Translations under genes and position numbers: made by a program
NCBI RefSeq assembly: GCF_026625825.1
Contig: NZ_CP113065.1
Span: 2,108,001-2,172,000, forward strand
DNA from: Pseudoxanthomonas sp. SL93
GTDB taxonomy: Bacteria; Pseudomonadota; Gammaproteobacteria; Xanthomonadales; Xanthomonadaceae
Direction: 5' to 3'
DNA: 64,000 bases
Part shown: one piece after another, positions 42,298 to 50,857 of the stretch
Layout of the letters: every line of letters begins with the position of its first letter
Position numbering within the stretch: the stretch's first letter is position 1
The notes under the pieces: generated by a model
What the model was told of the DNA's origin: nothing
Databases searched by the model: none
Seen by the model: only the letters and a program-made list of their open reading frames with translations

Positions 42298-43392
42298 TCA
42301 GGGCGCGACGTACTCGACGACATCCAGGCCGAAGCCGGCCAGGCCCACCTGCCGGCGCGGCGTGCCCAGCACGCGCAGCCTGCCGAGGCCCAGGTCGGCC
42401 AGGATCTGCGCACCGGCACCGTTGCGGCGCCATTGGCCCACGTCCTTGGCATGCGGACTGGCTTCGGGCTGCTTGCAGAGACGGGCCAGCAAGGCGTCGG
42501 CGTTGCGCGGCTCGGACAGCACCACCATCACGCCGCGCCCCTCGGCGGCGATCGCCCGCAGCGCATCGGTGGCATGCACGCCGAAATCGTCGCGCCGCCA
42601 GTGCAGCAGGTCGCTCAGCGGGTTTTCCACCTGCACGCGCACCAGCGTGGGCGTGGCCGCATCGGGCATACCGCGCACCAGGGCGAAATGCAGGTCATGG
42701 GCGATGCGATCGCGATAGGTCACCAGCCGGAACGGACCGAACTCGGTCTCGATGTCGCGTTCGTCGACGCGCTCGACGGTGTGTTCGGTGGCCAGCCGAT
42801 AGGCGATCAGGTCGGCGATGGAACCCATCTTCAGGCCATGCTCGCGCGCGAAGACTTCCAGCTGCGGGCGGCGCGCCATGCTGCCGTCCGGGTTCAGCAC
42901 CTCCACCAGCACGCCGGCCGGTTCCAGCCCGGCCAGCATCGGCAGATCGCTGGCCGCCTCGGTGTGCCCCGCGCGCGTCAGCACGCCGCCGGGCTGGGCG
43001 ATCAGCGGGAAGATGTGGCCGGGCTGGCTGAGGTCGCTGGGCTTCGCATCCGGCCGCACGGCGGTACGCACGGTGTGCGCGCGATCGTAGGCGGAAATGC
43101 CGGTCGTCACGCCCTCCGCCGCCTCGATGCTGACGGTGAAGTTGGTGTGGAACTGCGCCGTGTTGGTCTGCACCATCGGCGCCAGGCCCAGCTGCGTGCA
43201 GCGCTCGCGCGTCAGCGACAGACAGACCAGGCCACGCGCGTGGGTGACCATGAAGTTGATGTCGGTCGGCTTGACCAGTTCGGCCGCCATGATCAGGTCG
43301 CCTTCGTTCTCGCGGTCCTCGTCGTCGACGATGACGACCATGCGGCCGTTGCGGATCTCTTCCAGCAGTTCGGGAATCGATGCGAAGTTCAT
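42298..43392 (-). CDS. ribB: 3,4-dihydroxy-2-butanone-4-phosphate synthase with degenerate GTP cyclohydrolase II domain
   Basis: The N-terminal 200 residues are an intact RibB domain, which turns ribulose 5-phosphate into dihydroxybutanone phosphate: [19 protein letters not shown] with the metal Glu, [16 protein letters not shown] and [11 protein letters not shown]. The C-terminal part (about 205-364) resembles GTP cyclohydrolase II but lacks the zinc cysteines (the CxTGD...CDC pattern is absent; the matching stretch is [16 protein letters not shown]). It is therefore probably RibB only, and a separate RibA would be needed. Such fused proteins with a dead domain are common in gammaproteobacteria. 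It overlaps the ribE stop by four bases. Confidence 0.93.
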   Translation of the reverse strand: MNFASIPELLEEIRNGRMVVIVDDEDRENEGDLIMAAELVKPTDINFMVTHARGLVCLSLTRERCTQLGLAPMVQTNTAQFHTNFTVSIEAAEGVTTGISAYDRAHTVRTAVRPDAKPSDLSQPGHIFPLIAQPGGVLTRAGHTEAASDLPMLAGLEPAGVLVEVLNPDGSMARRPQLEVFAREHGLKMGSIADLIAYRLATEHTVERVDERDIETEFGPFRLVTYRDRIAHDLHFALVRGMPDAATPTLVRVQVENPLSDLLHWRRDDFGVHATDALRAIAAEGRGVMVVLSEPRNADALLARLCKQPEASPHAKDVGQWRRNGAGAQILADLGLGRLRVLGTPRRQVGLAGFGLDVVEYVAP

Positions 43393-43999
43393 GCGGCGTC
43401 TCCGGCGGCGCGCGCGCCCAGCAGGCGCTCGACATAACGGGCGACCAGGTCGATCTCCAGGTTCACCGCATCACCCACCGCCGTGTGCGCGAAGGCGGTA
43501 TGCGCCACGGTGTGCGGGATCAGCGCGACCTCGAAGCCCTCCTCATCCACTTCGTTGACGGTCAGGCTGACGCCATCGACGCAGATCGAGCCTTTCTTCG
43601 CGATGTACTTGAGCAGCGCATCCGGCGCGGCGAAACGCCAGCGCTGCGCGCGGGCATCGTCATGGATGCCGATGACGGCACCCAGGCCATCGACGTGGCC
43701 ACTGACCAGATGCCCCCCAGCCGGTCGGTCGGGCGCATGGCACGCTCCAGGTTGACGGCGGCACCGGGCGCCAGGCGGCCCAGCGTGGTCAGCGCCAGCG
43801 TCTCGGTCGAAGCATCGGCCTGGAAGCTCGAAGCGTCGAAGGCGATCACGGTCAGGCACACGCCGTTCACGGCGATGCTTTCGCCCAGCTGCACGGCATC
43901 GAACGGCAGGCTGCCGACGGCAACGGTCAGGCGGACATCGCCGCCCACGGCGTCCAGCGCGGCGATGCGACCGACCCCTTCGATGATGCCGGTGAACAT
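43389..43999 (-). pseudogene. ribE: Riboflavin synthase (alpha subunit), broken by a -1 frameshift at a G6 run
   Basis: Riboflavin synthase dismutates two lumazines into riboflavin. The first frame from ATG 43999 gives MFTGIIEGVGRI...AVNGVCLTVIAF...NLERAMRPTDRLGG, then leaves the family and stops at 43562. The frame one base back resumes exactly at HLVSGHVDGLGAVIG and runs through KGSICVDGVSLTVNEV and FEVALIPHT to a stop overlapping ribBA. The joined product is 203 residues, the normal size. The break lies at GGGGGGC (43712-43718). A sequencing or assembly indel in the homopolymer is the simplest reading; true loss is unlikely for this gene unless another copy exists. A -1 ribosomal slip would also restore it (see findings). 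Confidence 0.9.
43712..43718 (-). other. In-frame slippery heptamer G GGG GGC in ribE
   Basis: In the upstream reading frame the codons are CTG GGG GGC, so the heptamer has the X XXY YYZ form. Slipping back one base yields GGG GGG CAT CTG, which reads Gly-Gly-His-Leu, exactly the conserved riboflavin synthase sequence. Eleven bases further on, GGCCA and TGGCC can form a small hairpin. Confidence 0.5.
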
Positions 44000-44052
44000 C
44001 AGCACAGCTCCCGATGACGGGTGGCGCGGACAAGGGAAATGGTCTGGGGCAT
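43999..44052 (-). CDS. 17-codon leader ORF coupled to ribE
   Basis: MPQTISLVRATRHRELC starts at ATG 44052, preceded by a purine-rich GCGAGAGA at about nine bases. It ends with a TGA that overlaps the ribE ATG as TGATG. It lies after the riboswitch terminator, in the part of the leader transcribed only when FMN is low. It could couple translation of ribE to an upstream ribosome. No homologue is known to me and it may be fortuitous. Confidence 0.4.
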   Translation of the reverse strand: MPQTISLVRATRHRELC

Positions 44053-44079
44053 GGGACGTCTCTCGCAGGCAGGCAAGCG

Positions 44080-44104
44080 AAAAACGCCTCCGGGGCGCGA
44101 AGGC
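44080..44104 (-). terminator. Riboswitch expression-platform terminator
   Basis: On the minus strand GCCTTCG and CGGAGGC form a 7-base stem (one G-U) with loop CGCCC, followed by G and five T residues. It lies 38 bases downstream of the FMN aptamer, where FMN binding would favour its formation and stop transcription before ribE. Confidence 0.75.
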
Positions 44105-44142
44105 AGGCGCACGACCCCGCGCGGGCGCGCGGATCGGCGATG

Positions 44143-44281
44143 CCGTCTTCTTTCATCCGGACTATGACCGTCGGCTCCGGCATCTGACCGGATCTGCTGA
44201 CCCTCCGATGGGACCGGAGGCGCTCGCGGGCTCGTCGCTGGGCGACCTACCGCCGGTGGGGAATCTCGCCCCGCCCTGAAG
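44143..44281 (-). promoter_or_regulatory. FMN riboswitch (RFN element)
   Basis: The minus strand carries the RFN consensus in order: AGGGCGGGGCGAGATTCCCCACC, here given as AGGGCGGGGCGA and GATTCCCCACC, then CGGCGGTAGG, AGCCCGCGAGCG, GGTCAGCAGATCCGGT, GCCGGAGCCGACGGT and ATAGTCCGGATGAAAGA. The outer stem is closed by CTTC at 44278-44281 and GAAG near 44148. It should bind FMN and control ribE-ribBA-ribH by attenuation. ribD lies upstream and is outside its control. Confidence 0.95.
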
Positions 44282-44367
44282 ACGTTGTTGGTGGTGTGCC
44301 GGCGGACCGGCGGGCACATTCTACACCCCGCCCTCGCGGTCGGCCCCCGAACGCACTGTTCCGCCCG

Positions 44368-45129
44368 TTACAGGGGCTTCCTGCGCAGGTGCAGGATCAG
44401 CGGCCAGCGCATCGTGCGGACGCGCGCGGGATCGCCCCAGGCCTCGGCAAGCGCCGGCGTGTGCGCATAAACCGGATCCTGCCCGGTGGCCGCGCGGTAG
44501 CTGGCGGTGGCCGACAGACTGGTGAAGTAGCCCAGCAGCGTGGGCAGGTTCCACTGCGCGGTCAGCCACAGGCGTGGCGCGGGCAGCAGGTCGAACGGCC
44601 AGACGTAATCGCCGTAGCCCATGTCCACGTCATCGCGTTCCGGCGGCCAGTAGGGGTCGATGTCGTCGCGGACCTTTTCCGCCACGTCGGCCAGGTCGTC
44701 TTCGAACACGATGTCCTGATAGGTCCACGCCGCCAGCACGCCACCCGGGCGCAGCACGCGCTCACAGGTGGCGAAGAAGCGATAGCGGTCGAACCAGTGC
44801 AGGGCCTGCGCCACGGCCACCAGGTCGACGCTTTCATCGGTGAGCGCCGTGGTCTCGGCGACTTCCACCGCCAGCGTGACGTGGGCGTCCGGCAGGTCAT
44901 GCGCCCAGTGCCGCTGGATCTGCGCCGCGCTGGGATCGGTCGCATGCACGTGCGCGAACCGCGCGGCCAGCCCCCGCGTCGCCTGCCCGCTGCCGCAGCC
45001 CGGCTCCCACACCCGTGCCGTCGGCGGCACCGTCGCCGCGATGGCATCGTAAAGTGCGTCGGGATACGTGGGACGCGACGCGGCGTAGACGTCGGCAACC
45101 CCCGAGAAGTGGTCCTTGAACGCGGTCAT
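44368..45129 (-). CDS. Class I SAM-dependent methyltransferase
   Basis: This 253-residue Rossmann-fold methyltransferase has motif I VWEPGCGSGQATRGLA, an acidic residue ending strand 2 (HATDPS), TDESVDLVAVAQALHWFD and FFATCERVLRPGGVLAAWTY. It resembles the methyltransferase type 11 / trans-aconitate methyltransferase-like proteins; the substrate is unknown. The last 90 residues (YWPPERDDVDMGYGDYVWPF onwards) are typical of this subgroup. It begins 12 bases after ribD and precedes the riboswitch, so it belongs to the ribD transcript. A link to flavin metabolism is only positional. Confidence 0.85.
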   Translation of the reverse strand: MTAFKDHFSGVADVYAASRPTYPDALYDAIAATVPPTARVWEPGCGSGQATRGLAARFAHVHATDPSAAQIQRHWAHDLPDAHVTLAVEVAETTALTDESVDLVAVAQALHWFDRYRFFATCERVLRPGGVLAAWTYQDIVFEDDLADVAEKVRDDIDPYWPPERDDVDMGYGDYVWPFDLLPAPRLWLTAQWNLPTLLGYFTSLSATASYRAATGQDPVYAHTPALAEAWGDPARVRTMRWPLILHLRRKPL

Positions 45130-45141
45130 GGCAGGGTTACG

Positions 45142-46245
45142 TCAATGGCGGTCGGTCGGTTGCATCAGCAGGCGCTGATCTTCGCCAATCGTACGGGCGT
45201 CCACAATCGCCAGGTGCAGCCGCTGCGCCATCGCCTCGATGCCCAGGCCGCCAAACAGCGGGCGCGCATCGTCGCCGAGCAGCACCGGCGCCACGTACAG
45301 CAGCACCTCGTCGGCCAGGCCCGCCGCCAGGAAGGCACCGGCCAGCGTCGCGCCGGCCTCCACGTGCACTTCGTTGATGCCGCGCTGCGCGAGCAGTTCC
45401 AGCACCGCGCGCAGGTCGAAATTGCTGCCGGTCGCCGGCGCCACGACGCGTGGCACCTCCACGCCGCGGGGCGGCTTCGCCTCGGCCGCATGCACGTAGA
45501 GCGTGGGCGCGCCGCCCTCGCGCACGTGGCCGCGCGCAACCGTCGCCAGGCCCGGGTCCAGTACCACGCGCAACGGCGGCTCGAAGGGAGTGTCGTCGCC
45601 GAACCGAACGGTCAGCGACGGATCGTCGGCCAGCACCGTGCCCGCGCCGGTCAGGATGGCACCGGCGCGCGCCCGCCAGCGCATGACGTCGCGGCGCGAC
45701 GGCTCGCCGCTGATCCACTTGGAATCGCCGTTGGCCATCGCGGTACGGCCATCCAGGCTGGTGGCCAGCTTCACCCGCACCCAGGGCCGGCCGCGCTCGA
45801 TGCGGGACAGGAATCCCCGGTTCAGCCGCCGCGCCTGGGCTTCCATCAAGCCGGACTGCACCGCGATGCCGGCCGCGCGCAGCCGGTCGAAGCCCGCGCC
45901 ATCCACCTGCGGGAAGGGATCGCGCATCGCGGCCACCACGCGCGCGACTCCCGCCGCGACCAATGCCTCCGCGCAAGCGCCGGTGCGCCCGGTATGCGCG
46001 CACGGCTCCAGGGTGACGTAGGCGGTGGCGCCCTTCGCCCGCTCTCCTGCCGCCTGCAGGGCGAAGACCTCCGCATGCGGCTCGCCCGCCTTCCTGTGCC
46101 AGCCCTCGCCCGCGACGTCGTCACCATGGGCAATGACGCAGCCGACCATCGGATTCGGACGCGTGGTGTAGGCGCCCCGTTCTGCCAGTCGCAGCGCGCG
46201 GGCCATGTGCAGGTGGTCGGTGGCGGTGAAGTTCGTATCGTTCAC
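45142..46245 (-). CDS. ribD: Bifunctional deaminase/reductase RibD
   Basis: RibD performs the second and third steps of riboflavin synthesis, deamination and reduction of the pyrimidine. The N-terminal deaminase domain (about 8-150) has the zinc site HAEVFAL and TLEPCAHTGRTGAC. The reductase domain (from about 155) has VRVKLATSLDGRTAMANGDSKWISG, VLADDPSLTVRF and VEAGATLAGAFLAAGLADE. It has 367 residues, full length. It overlaps the acetyltransferase gene by four bases, in the operon glyA-nrdR-GNAT-ribD. Confidence 0.96.
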   Translation of the reverse strand: MNDTNFTATDHLHMARALRLAERGAYTTRPNPMVGCVIAHGDDVAGEGWHRKAGEPHAEVFALQAAGERAKGATAYVTLEPCAHTGRTGACAEALVAAGVARVVAAMRDPFPQVDGAGFDRLRAAGIAVQSGLMEAQARRLNRGFLSRIERGRPWVRVKLATSLDGRTAMANGDSKWISGEPSRRDVMRWRARAGAILTGAGTVLADDPSLTVRFGDDTPFEPPLRVVLDPGLATVARGHVREGGAPTLYVHAAEAKPPRGVEVPRVVAPATGSNFDLRAVLELLAQRGINEVHVEAGATLAGAFLAAGLADEVLLYVAPVLLGDDARPLFGGLGIEAMAQRLHLAIVDARTIGEDQRLLMQPTDRH

Positions 46246-46751
46246 GGAAGCGGCATCCTCGTTCTGGCGCCGTCATCCGGCGGTCCCGGCAGGCGGGGTT
46301 CGATCGCCATCACCGTGACCGACAACGGTCCCAGCGGCAGGTGGTCGTGCACGCGCCATCCCAGCGCGCGGTAGTAGTCCACGGTGTCGGTGCAGTAGAG
46401 GTACAGCGTGGGCACGCCCAGCGCGGCGGCATCGGCCACGCAGCGCGCGACCAGCGCGCGGCCCACGCCATGGCGGCGGGCCGCGGGCTTGACCACCAGG
46501 CTGGCCAGCCAGGGGGAATACTGGCGGATATCGTCATGGTCGTTCTGCAGCAGGCTGACCGAGCCCAGCCAGTCGTCGCTATCCACGGCCACCAGCGTGG
46601 TGGGGATGGCGCAACGTTGCGTGTGGGTCCGGAGTTCTTCTTCCGCCTGCGGCAGCGTCCAGTCCGGCAGCAGCGCACCGAATGCGTCCACGTGCGCGGC
46701 GGCCAGCGAATGGGCCAGCGCCATGCGGTCGCTCAGGTAGACGATGTCCAC
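46242..46751 (-). CDS. GNAT family N-acetyltransferase
   Basis: This 169-residue protein has one GNAT domain (about 40-150). The acetyl-CoA loop is VVKPAARRHGVGRALVARCVADA, the RxxGxG/A motif, preceded by SPWLASLVV and followed by LYLYCTDTVDYYRALGWRV. The substrate is unknown. It lies between nrdR (5-base gap) and ribD (4-base overlap), an arrangement I recall from other xanthomonads. Confidence 0.87.
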   Translation of the reverse strand: MDIVYLSDRMALAHSLAAAHVDAFGALLPDWTLPQAEEELRTHTQRCAIPTTLVAVDSDDWLGSVSLLQNDHDDIRQYSPWLASLVVKPAARRHGVGRALVARCVADAAALGVPTLYLYCTDTVDYYRALGWRVHDHLPLGPLSVTVMAIEPRLPGPPDDGARTRMPLP

Positions 46752-46756
46752 GCGCC

Positions 46757-47293
46757 TCAGCGCTTCTTGGACTTGTCGAGGTTCTTGTCGAACGGCACCA
46801 CGTCGCCGCCCAGCAGCGGCAACTGGCCGCTGGCGCTGGGCAGGTCGCGTTCGAGCTTCTCGATCTCCTCGCGGAAGTCGGCCACGTCCTCGAAGCTGCG
46901 ATAGACCGACGCGAAACGCACGTAACCGACGTGGTCGAGCTTGCGCAGCTCGTTCATGACGAACTCGCCGATCCGCCGCGAGGCGATTTCGCGTTCACCG
47001 CTCATGCGGATGCCGTGTACCACCGCGCGCACCGCCGACTCGATCTGCTCTTCTGAAACCGGACGCTTCTGCAACGCGCGGTCGAAGCCCGCGCGCAGTT
47101 TGCGGGCATCGAACGTATCGCGGCGGCCATCGCTCTTGATGACCGCCGGCAGCTTGATCTCGATGTTCTCCAGCGTGCTGAAGCGCTCCCCGCAGGCCTC
47201 GCACTCGCGCCGGCGCCGGATCGTCGCGCCGTCTTCGGAGACCCGCGAATCGATGACGCGGGTGTCGGTGTGCTGGCAGAAGGGGCAGTGCAT
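46757..47293 (-). CDS. nrdR: Transcriptional repressor NrdR
   Basis: NrdR represses ribonucleotide reductase genes in response to (d)ATP. It has 178 residues: an N-terminal zinc ribbon (CPFC...CEACGERF) and an ATP-cone domain (about 48-140: [38 protein letters not shown]). The C-terminal tail is longer than in E. coli (about 150) and charged. It follows glyA by four bases and precedes ribD, the conserved gammaproteobacterial setting. Confidence 0.96.
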   Translation of the reverse strand: MHCPFCQHTDTRVIDSRVSEDGATIRRRRECEACGERFSTLENIEIKLPAVIKSDGRRDTFDARKLRAGFDRALQKRPVSEEQIESAVRAVVHGIRMSGEREIASRRIGEFVMNELRKLDHVGYVRFASVYRSFEDVADFREEIEKLERDLPSASGQLPLLGGDVVPFDKNLDKSKKR

Positions 47294-47297
47294 CCGA

Positions 47298-48551
47298 TCA
47301 GCCGTAAACCGGGTACTTGCGGCACTGTGCGGTGACGTTGTCCCGCACCTTCGCCAGCACCGCTTCGTCGGCGGGCGCGTCGAGCACGTCGCAGATCCAG
47401 TTGGCCAGGTCGATGCAGTCCTGCTCGCCGTAGCCGCGCGTGGTCACCGCGGGCGTGCCGATGCGCAGGCCCGAGGTCACGAAGGGCTTGCGCGGGTCGT
47501 TCGGCACGGAGTTCTTGTTGACGGTGATGTGCGCCTTGCCCAGCGCCTCTTCCGCATCCTTGCCGCTGACGTCCTTGCCGATCATGTCGACCAGCATCAG
47601 GTGGTTCTCGGTACCGCCGGACACGATCTTGTAGCCGCGCGCGATGATCGTCTTCGCCATCGCCTGCGCATTCTTGACCACCTGCGCCTGGTAGGCCTTG
47701 AATTCCGGCTCCAGCGCTTCCTTGAAGGCGACGGCCTTGGCCGCGATGACGTGCATCAGCGGGCCGCCCTGGATGCCCGGGAAGACGATGCTCTGCAGCT
47801 TCTTCTCGATCTCTTCGCCCGCACCCTTGGCAAGGATGATGCCGCCACGCGGACCGCGCAGCGTCTTGTGGGTGGTCGAGGTGACCACGTGGGCGTGCGG
47901 CAGCGGATTCGGGTAGACGCCGGCGGCCACCAGGCCCGCCACGTGCGCCATGTCGACGAACAGGTAGGCGCCGACCTTGTCGGCGATGGCGCGGAAGCGC
48001 GCCCAGTCCACCACCTGCGAATAAGCGGAGAAACCGGCCACGACCATCTTCGGCTTGTGCTCCAGCGCCAGCCTCTCGACTTCGTCGTAGTCGATCAGGC
48101 CCTGGTCGTTCACGCCGTACTGGATCGCATTGAAGAGCTTGCCGGAGGCGTTGACCTTGGCGCCGTGGGTCAGGTGGCCGCCATGGGCCAGGCTCATGCC
48201 CAGGATGGTGTCGCCGGGATTCAGCAGGGCGAAATACACGGCCTGGTTGGCCTGCGAGCCGGAGTGCGGCTGCACGTTGGCGTAGTCGGCGCCGAACAGC
48301 TGCTTCACGCGGTCGATCGCCAGCTGCTCGGCGATGTCCACGTACTCGCAACCGCCGTAGTAACGCTTGTGCGGATAGCCCTCGGCGTACTTGTTGGTCA
48401 GCACGCTGCCCTGGGCCTCCAGCACGCGCGGACTGGCGTAGTTCTCGCTGGCGATCAGCTCGACGTGGTCTTCCTGGCGCTGGGCTTCGGAGGCGATGGC
48501 CGCCGCCAGTTCAGGGTCGTAACCTTCGATACGGGCATCGCGCGGGAACAT
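47298..48551 (-). CDS. glyA: Serine hydroxymethyltransferase
   Basis: This PLP enzyme interconverts serine and glycine and charges tetrahydrofolate with one carbon. It has 417 residues, with [21 protein letters not shown], the glycine-rich and aromatic site [26 protein letters not shown], and the PLP lysine in [19 protein letters not shown] 48551 is preceded by GGAGTGAC. It heads the operon glyA-nrdR-GNAT-ribD-methyltransferase and is divergent from ettA. Confidence 0.97.
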   Translation of the reverse strand: MFPRDARIEGYDPELAAAIASEAQRQEDHVELIASENYASPRVLEAQGSVLTNKYAEGYPHKRYYGGCEYVDIAEQLAIDRVKQLFGADYANVQPHSGSQANQAVYFALLNPGDTILGMSLAHGGHLTHGAKVNASGKLFNAIQYGVNDQGLIDYDEVERLALEHKPKMVVAGFSAYSQVVDWARFRAIADKVGAYLFVDMAHVAGLVAAGVYPNPLPHAHVVTSTTHKTLRGPRGGIILAKGAGEEIEKKLQSIVFPGIQGGPLMHVIAAKAVAFKEALEPEFKAYQAQVVKNAQAMAKTIIARGYKIVSGGTENHLMLVDMIGKDVSGKDAEEALGKAHITVNKNSVPNDPRKPFVTSGLRIGTPAVTTRGYGEQDCIDLANWICDVLDAPADEAVLAKVRDNVTAQCRKYPVYG

Positions 48552-48775
48552 CGTCACTCCGGGGCTGGAAACGGGGGCTCCGATTGTAACGGTTCCCCGC
48601 TGACGGTTCCCGCCCCGCCCGACCGCGCCCGGGCCGCCCGCCGGCCCCCGCGACATGGGCGGGTGGACAAATTGGCGCCCCACCCCCATATCCGCGATAA
48701 TCCCGGTCATCCCGATTTTCCTTTCGCGGCCCCTGCCCGGCAGGCCGCCGCTGTCCGTCTGCGGAGTTCCCAGCA

Positions 48776-50440
48776 ATGTCGCAATACATCTACACCATGA
48801 ACGGCGTCAGCAAGATCGTGCCGCCGAAGCGCCAGATCATCAAGGACATCTCGCTGTCGTTCTTCCCGGGCGCCAAGATCGGCCTGCTGGGCCTGAACGG
48901 CGCGGGCAAGTCCACCGTGCTCAAGATCATGGCCGGCGTGGACACGGACTTCCAGGGCGAAGCCCGTCCGCAGCCCGGCATCAAGGTCGGTTACCTGGCC
49001 CAGGAGCCGGAGCTGGACCCGACCAAGACCGTGCGCGAAGCGGTCGAGGAAGGCGTGGGCGAAGTGCTGCAGGCGCAGGCCGCGCTGGACCGGATCTATG
49101 AAGCCTATGCCGAGGAAGGCGCCGACTTCGACAAGCTGGCCGCCGAGCAGCAGCGCCTGGAGGCCATCCTGGCCGCCGGCGATGCGCACATGGTGGAGCA
49201 GCAGCTGGAAGTGGCCGCCGACGCGCTGCGCCTGCCGCCGTGGGATGCCATCGTCGGCAATCTGTCGGGCGGCGAGAAGCGCCGCGTGGCACTGTGCCGC
49301 CTGCTGCTGCAGAAGCCGGACATGTTGCTGCTCGACGAACCCACCAACCACCTGGATGCCGAATCGGTGGAGTGGCTGGAACAGTTCCTCGCCCGCTACA
49401 CCGGCACCGTGGTGGCGGTCACCCACGACCGCTACTTCCTCGACAACGCCGCCGAATGGATCCTGGAACTCGACCGCGGCCGCGGCATTCCGTGGAAGGG
49501 CAACTACACCGACTGGCTGGTGCAGAAGGAAGAGCGCCTGAAGCAGGAAGACAACCAGGAAAAGGCCCGCCAGAAAGCCATCCAGAAGGAACTGGAATGG
49601 TCGCGCCAGAACGCGAAGGGCGGCCGCAGCAAGGGCAAGGCGCGCCTGGCCCGCCTGGACGAACTGCAGTCGGTCGACTACCAGCGCCGCAACGAGACCA
49701 ACGAGATCTTCATCCCGCCGGGCGAGCGCCTGGGCAACAGCGTGGTCGAGTTCAAGAACGTCTCCAAGACCTTCGGCGACCGCCTGCTGATCGACAACCT
49801 GAGCTTCCTGGTGCCGGCCGGCGCCATCGTCGGCATCATCGGCCCGAACGGCGCCGGCAAGTCCACGCTGTTCAAGATGATCACCGGCGTGGAAAAGCCC
49901 GACTCCGGCACCATCAACCTGGGCCCGACCGTCAAGCTGGCGTACGTGGACCAGAGCCGCGACAAGCTGGAAGGCAACCACAACGTCTTCCAGGAAGTCT
50001 CCGGCGGCCTGGACATCCTCAACATCAACGGCGTGGAAATCCAGTCGCGCGCGTACATCGGCCGCTTCAACTTCAAGGGACAGGACCAGCAGAAGCTGGT
50101 GGGTTCGCTGTCCGGTGGTGAACGCGGCCGCCTGCACATGGCCAAGACGCTGCTGCAGGGTGGCAATGTGCTGCTGCTCGACGAACCGTCCAACGACCTG
50201 GACATCGAAACGCTGCGCGCGCTGGAAGACGCACTGCTCGAATTCCCCGGCAACACCTTCGTCATTTCGCATGACCGCTGGTTCCTGGACCGCATCGCCA
50301 CGCATATCCTCGCCTTCGAAGGCGACAGCCACGTGGAGTTCTTCCAGGGCAACTACCGCGAGTACGAGGAAGACAAGAAGCGCCGCCTGGGTGCCGAAGG
50401 CGCGCAGCCGCACCGCCTGCGGTTCAAGGCGCTGAAGTAA
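48776..50440 (+). CDS. ettA: Energy-dependent translational throttle protein EttA (ABC-F)
   Basis: This soluble ABC-F ATPase binds the ribosomal E site and gates the first steps of elongation according to the ATP/ADP ratio. It has 554 residues with two ABC domains. Walker A motifs are GLNGAGKST and GPNGAGKST, and signatures are [13 protein letters not shown] and [13 protein letters not shown]. The EttA-type arm domain and the inter-domain linker ([32 protein letters not shown]) are present. Length and N-terminus ([19 protein letters not shown]) fit EttA rather than Uup or YheS. Confidence 0.96.
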   Translation: MSQYIYTMNGVSKIVPPKRQIIKDISLSFFPGAKIGLLGLNGAGKSTVLKIMAGVDTDFQGEARPQPGIKVGYLAQEPELDPTKTVREAVEEGVGEVLQAQAALDRIYEAYAEEGADFDKLAAEQQRLEAILAAGDAHMVEQQLEVAADALRLPPWDAIVGNLSGGEKRRVALCRLLLQKPDMLLLDEPTNHLDAESVEWLEQFLARYTGTVVAVTHDRYFLDNAAEWILELDRGRGIPWKGNYTDWLVQKEERLKQEDNQEKARQKAIQKELEWSRQNAKGGRSKGKARLARLDELQSVDYQRRNETNEIFIPPGERLGNSVVEFKNVSKTFGDRLLIDNLSFLVPAGAIVGIIGPNGAGKSTLFKMITGVEKPDSGTINLGPTVKLAYVDQSRDKLEGNHNVFQEVSGGLDILNINGVEIQSRAYIGRFNFKGQDQQKLVGSLSGGERGRLHMAKTLLQGGNVLLLDEPSNDLDIETLRALEDALLEFPGNTFVISHDRWFLDRIATHILAFEGDSHVEFFQGNYREYEEDKKRRLGAEGAQPHRLRFKALK

Positions 50441-50460
50441 GCATCGCCTCTGAGATGAAG

Positions 50461-50489
50461 ATGCCCGCCGATCGGCGGGCATTTTTTTT
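50461..50489 (+). terminator. Rho-independent terminator of ettA
   Basis: A fully palindromic 22-base stem region (11-base arms ending in CCCGCCGA and TCGGCGGG) runs into eight T residues, 20 bases after the ettA stop. It is a strong terminator. Confidence 0.95.
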
Positions 50490-50748
50490 CGCGATGTGGT
50501 CCGCGTGGATGCGCAGGGCCACCCTCCGTATCAATGCCTGCGGCAGCTTCAAACAGCAGCAGCAACGCGGAATACCGATTCATCCATCCCGCCGCATGTA
50601 CTGGGGCGGCTTCATCGCCGCAGCGATGCGCCTGCCGACCTCGCGTAAACCGAAGATCGCCGGATTCCGGTGCGGCGCCCGTGCGCGTCCAACAGGCTCG
50701 CCGGGGCCGCCCCATCCGGGGGCAAACACGCACCGCAACGGTGCCGGT

Positions 50749-50775
50749 TAAAGCCGTCCGCATCCGGGCCGATAG
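50749..50775 (+). promoter_or_regulatory. Sigma-28 (FliA)-like promoter
   Basis: TAAA, exactly 15 bases, then GCCGATAG: seven of eight bases of the FliA -10 (GCCGATAA) and the full -35 core. It lies 83 bases before the MCP-Cache gene. The rest of the 417-base gap after ettA (50441-50857) holds the ettA terminator and nothing else I recognise. Confidence 0.7.
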
Positions 50776-50857
50776 CGCCTCAACAACGGGACCCGCTTCA
50801 CGCTGCCGCGCTCGCCGCATCGCATCGTGCCGGTCCCGCCCTTCCCCAAGGAGCCCC

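Noticed and set aside
42298..43392. Bifunctional RibBA with active GTP cyclohydrolase II
   Set aside because: The zinc-binding cysteines and the HSECxTGD motif are absent from the C-terminal domain.
44296..46374. 692-residue plus-strand open frame opposite ribD and the methyltransferase gene
   Set aside because: It is antisense to intact conserved genes and is Arg/His-rich throughout.
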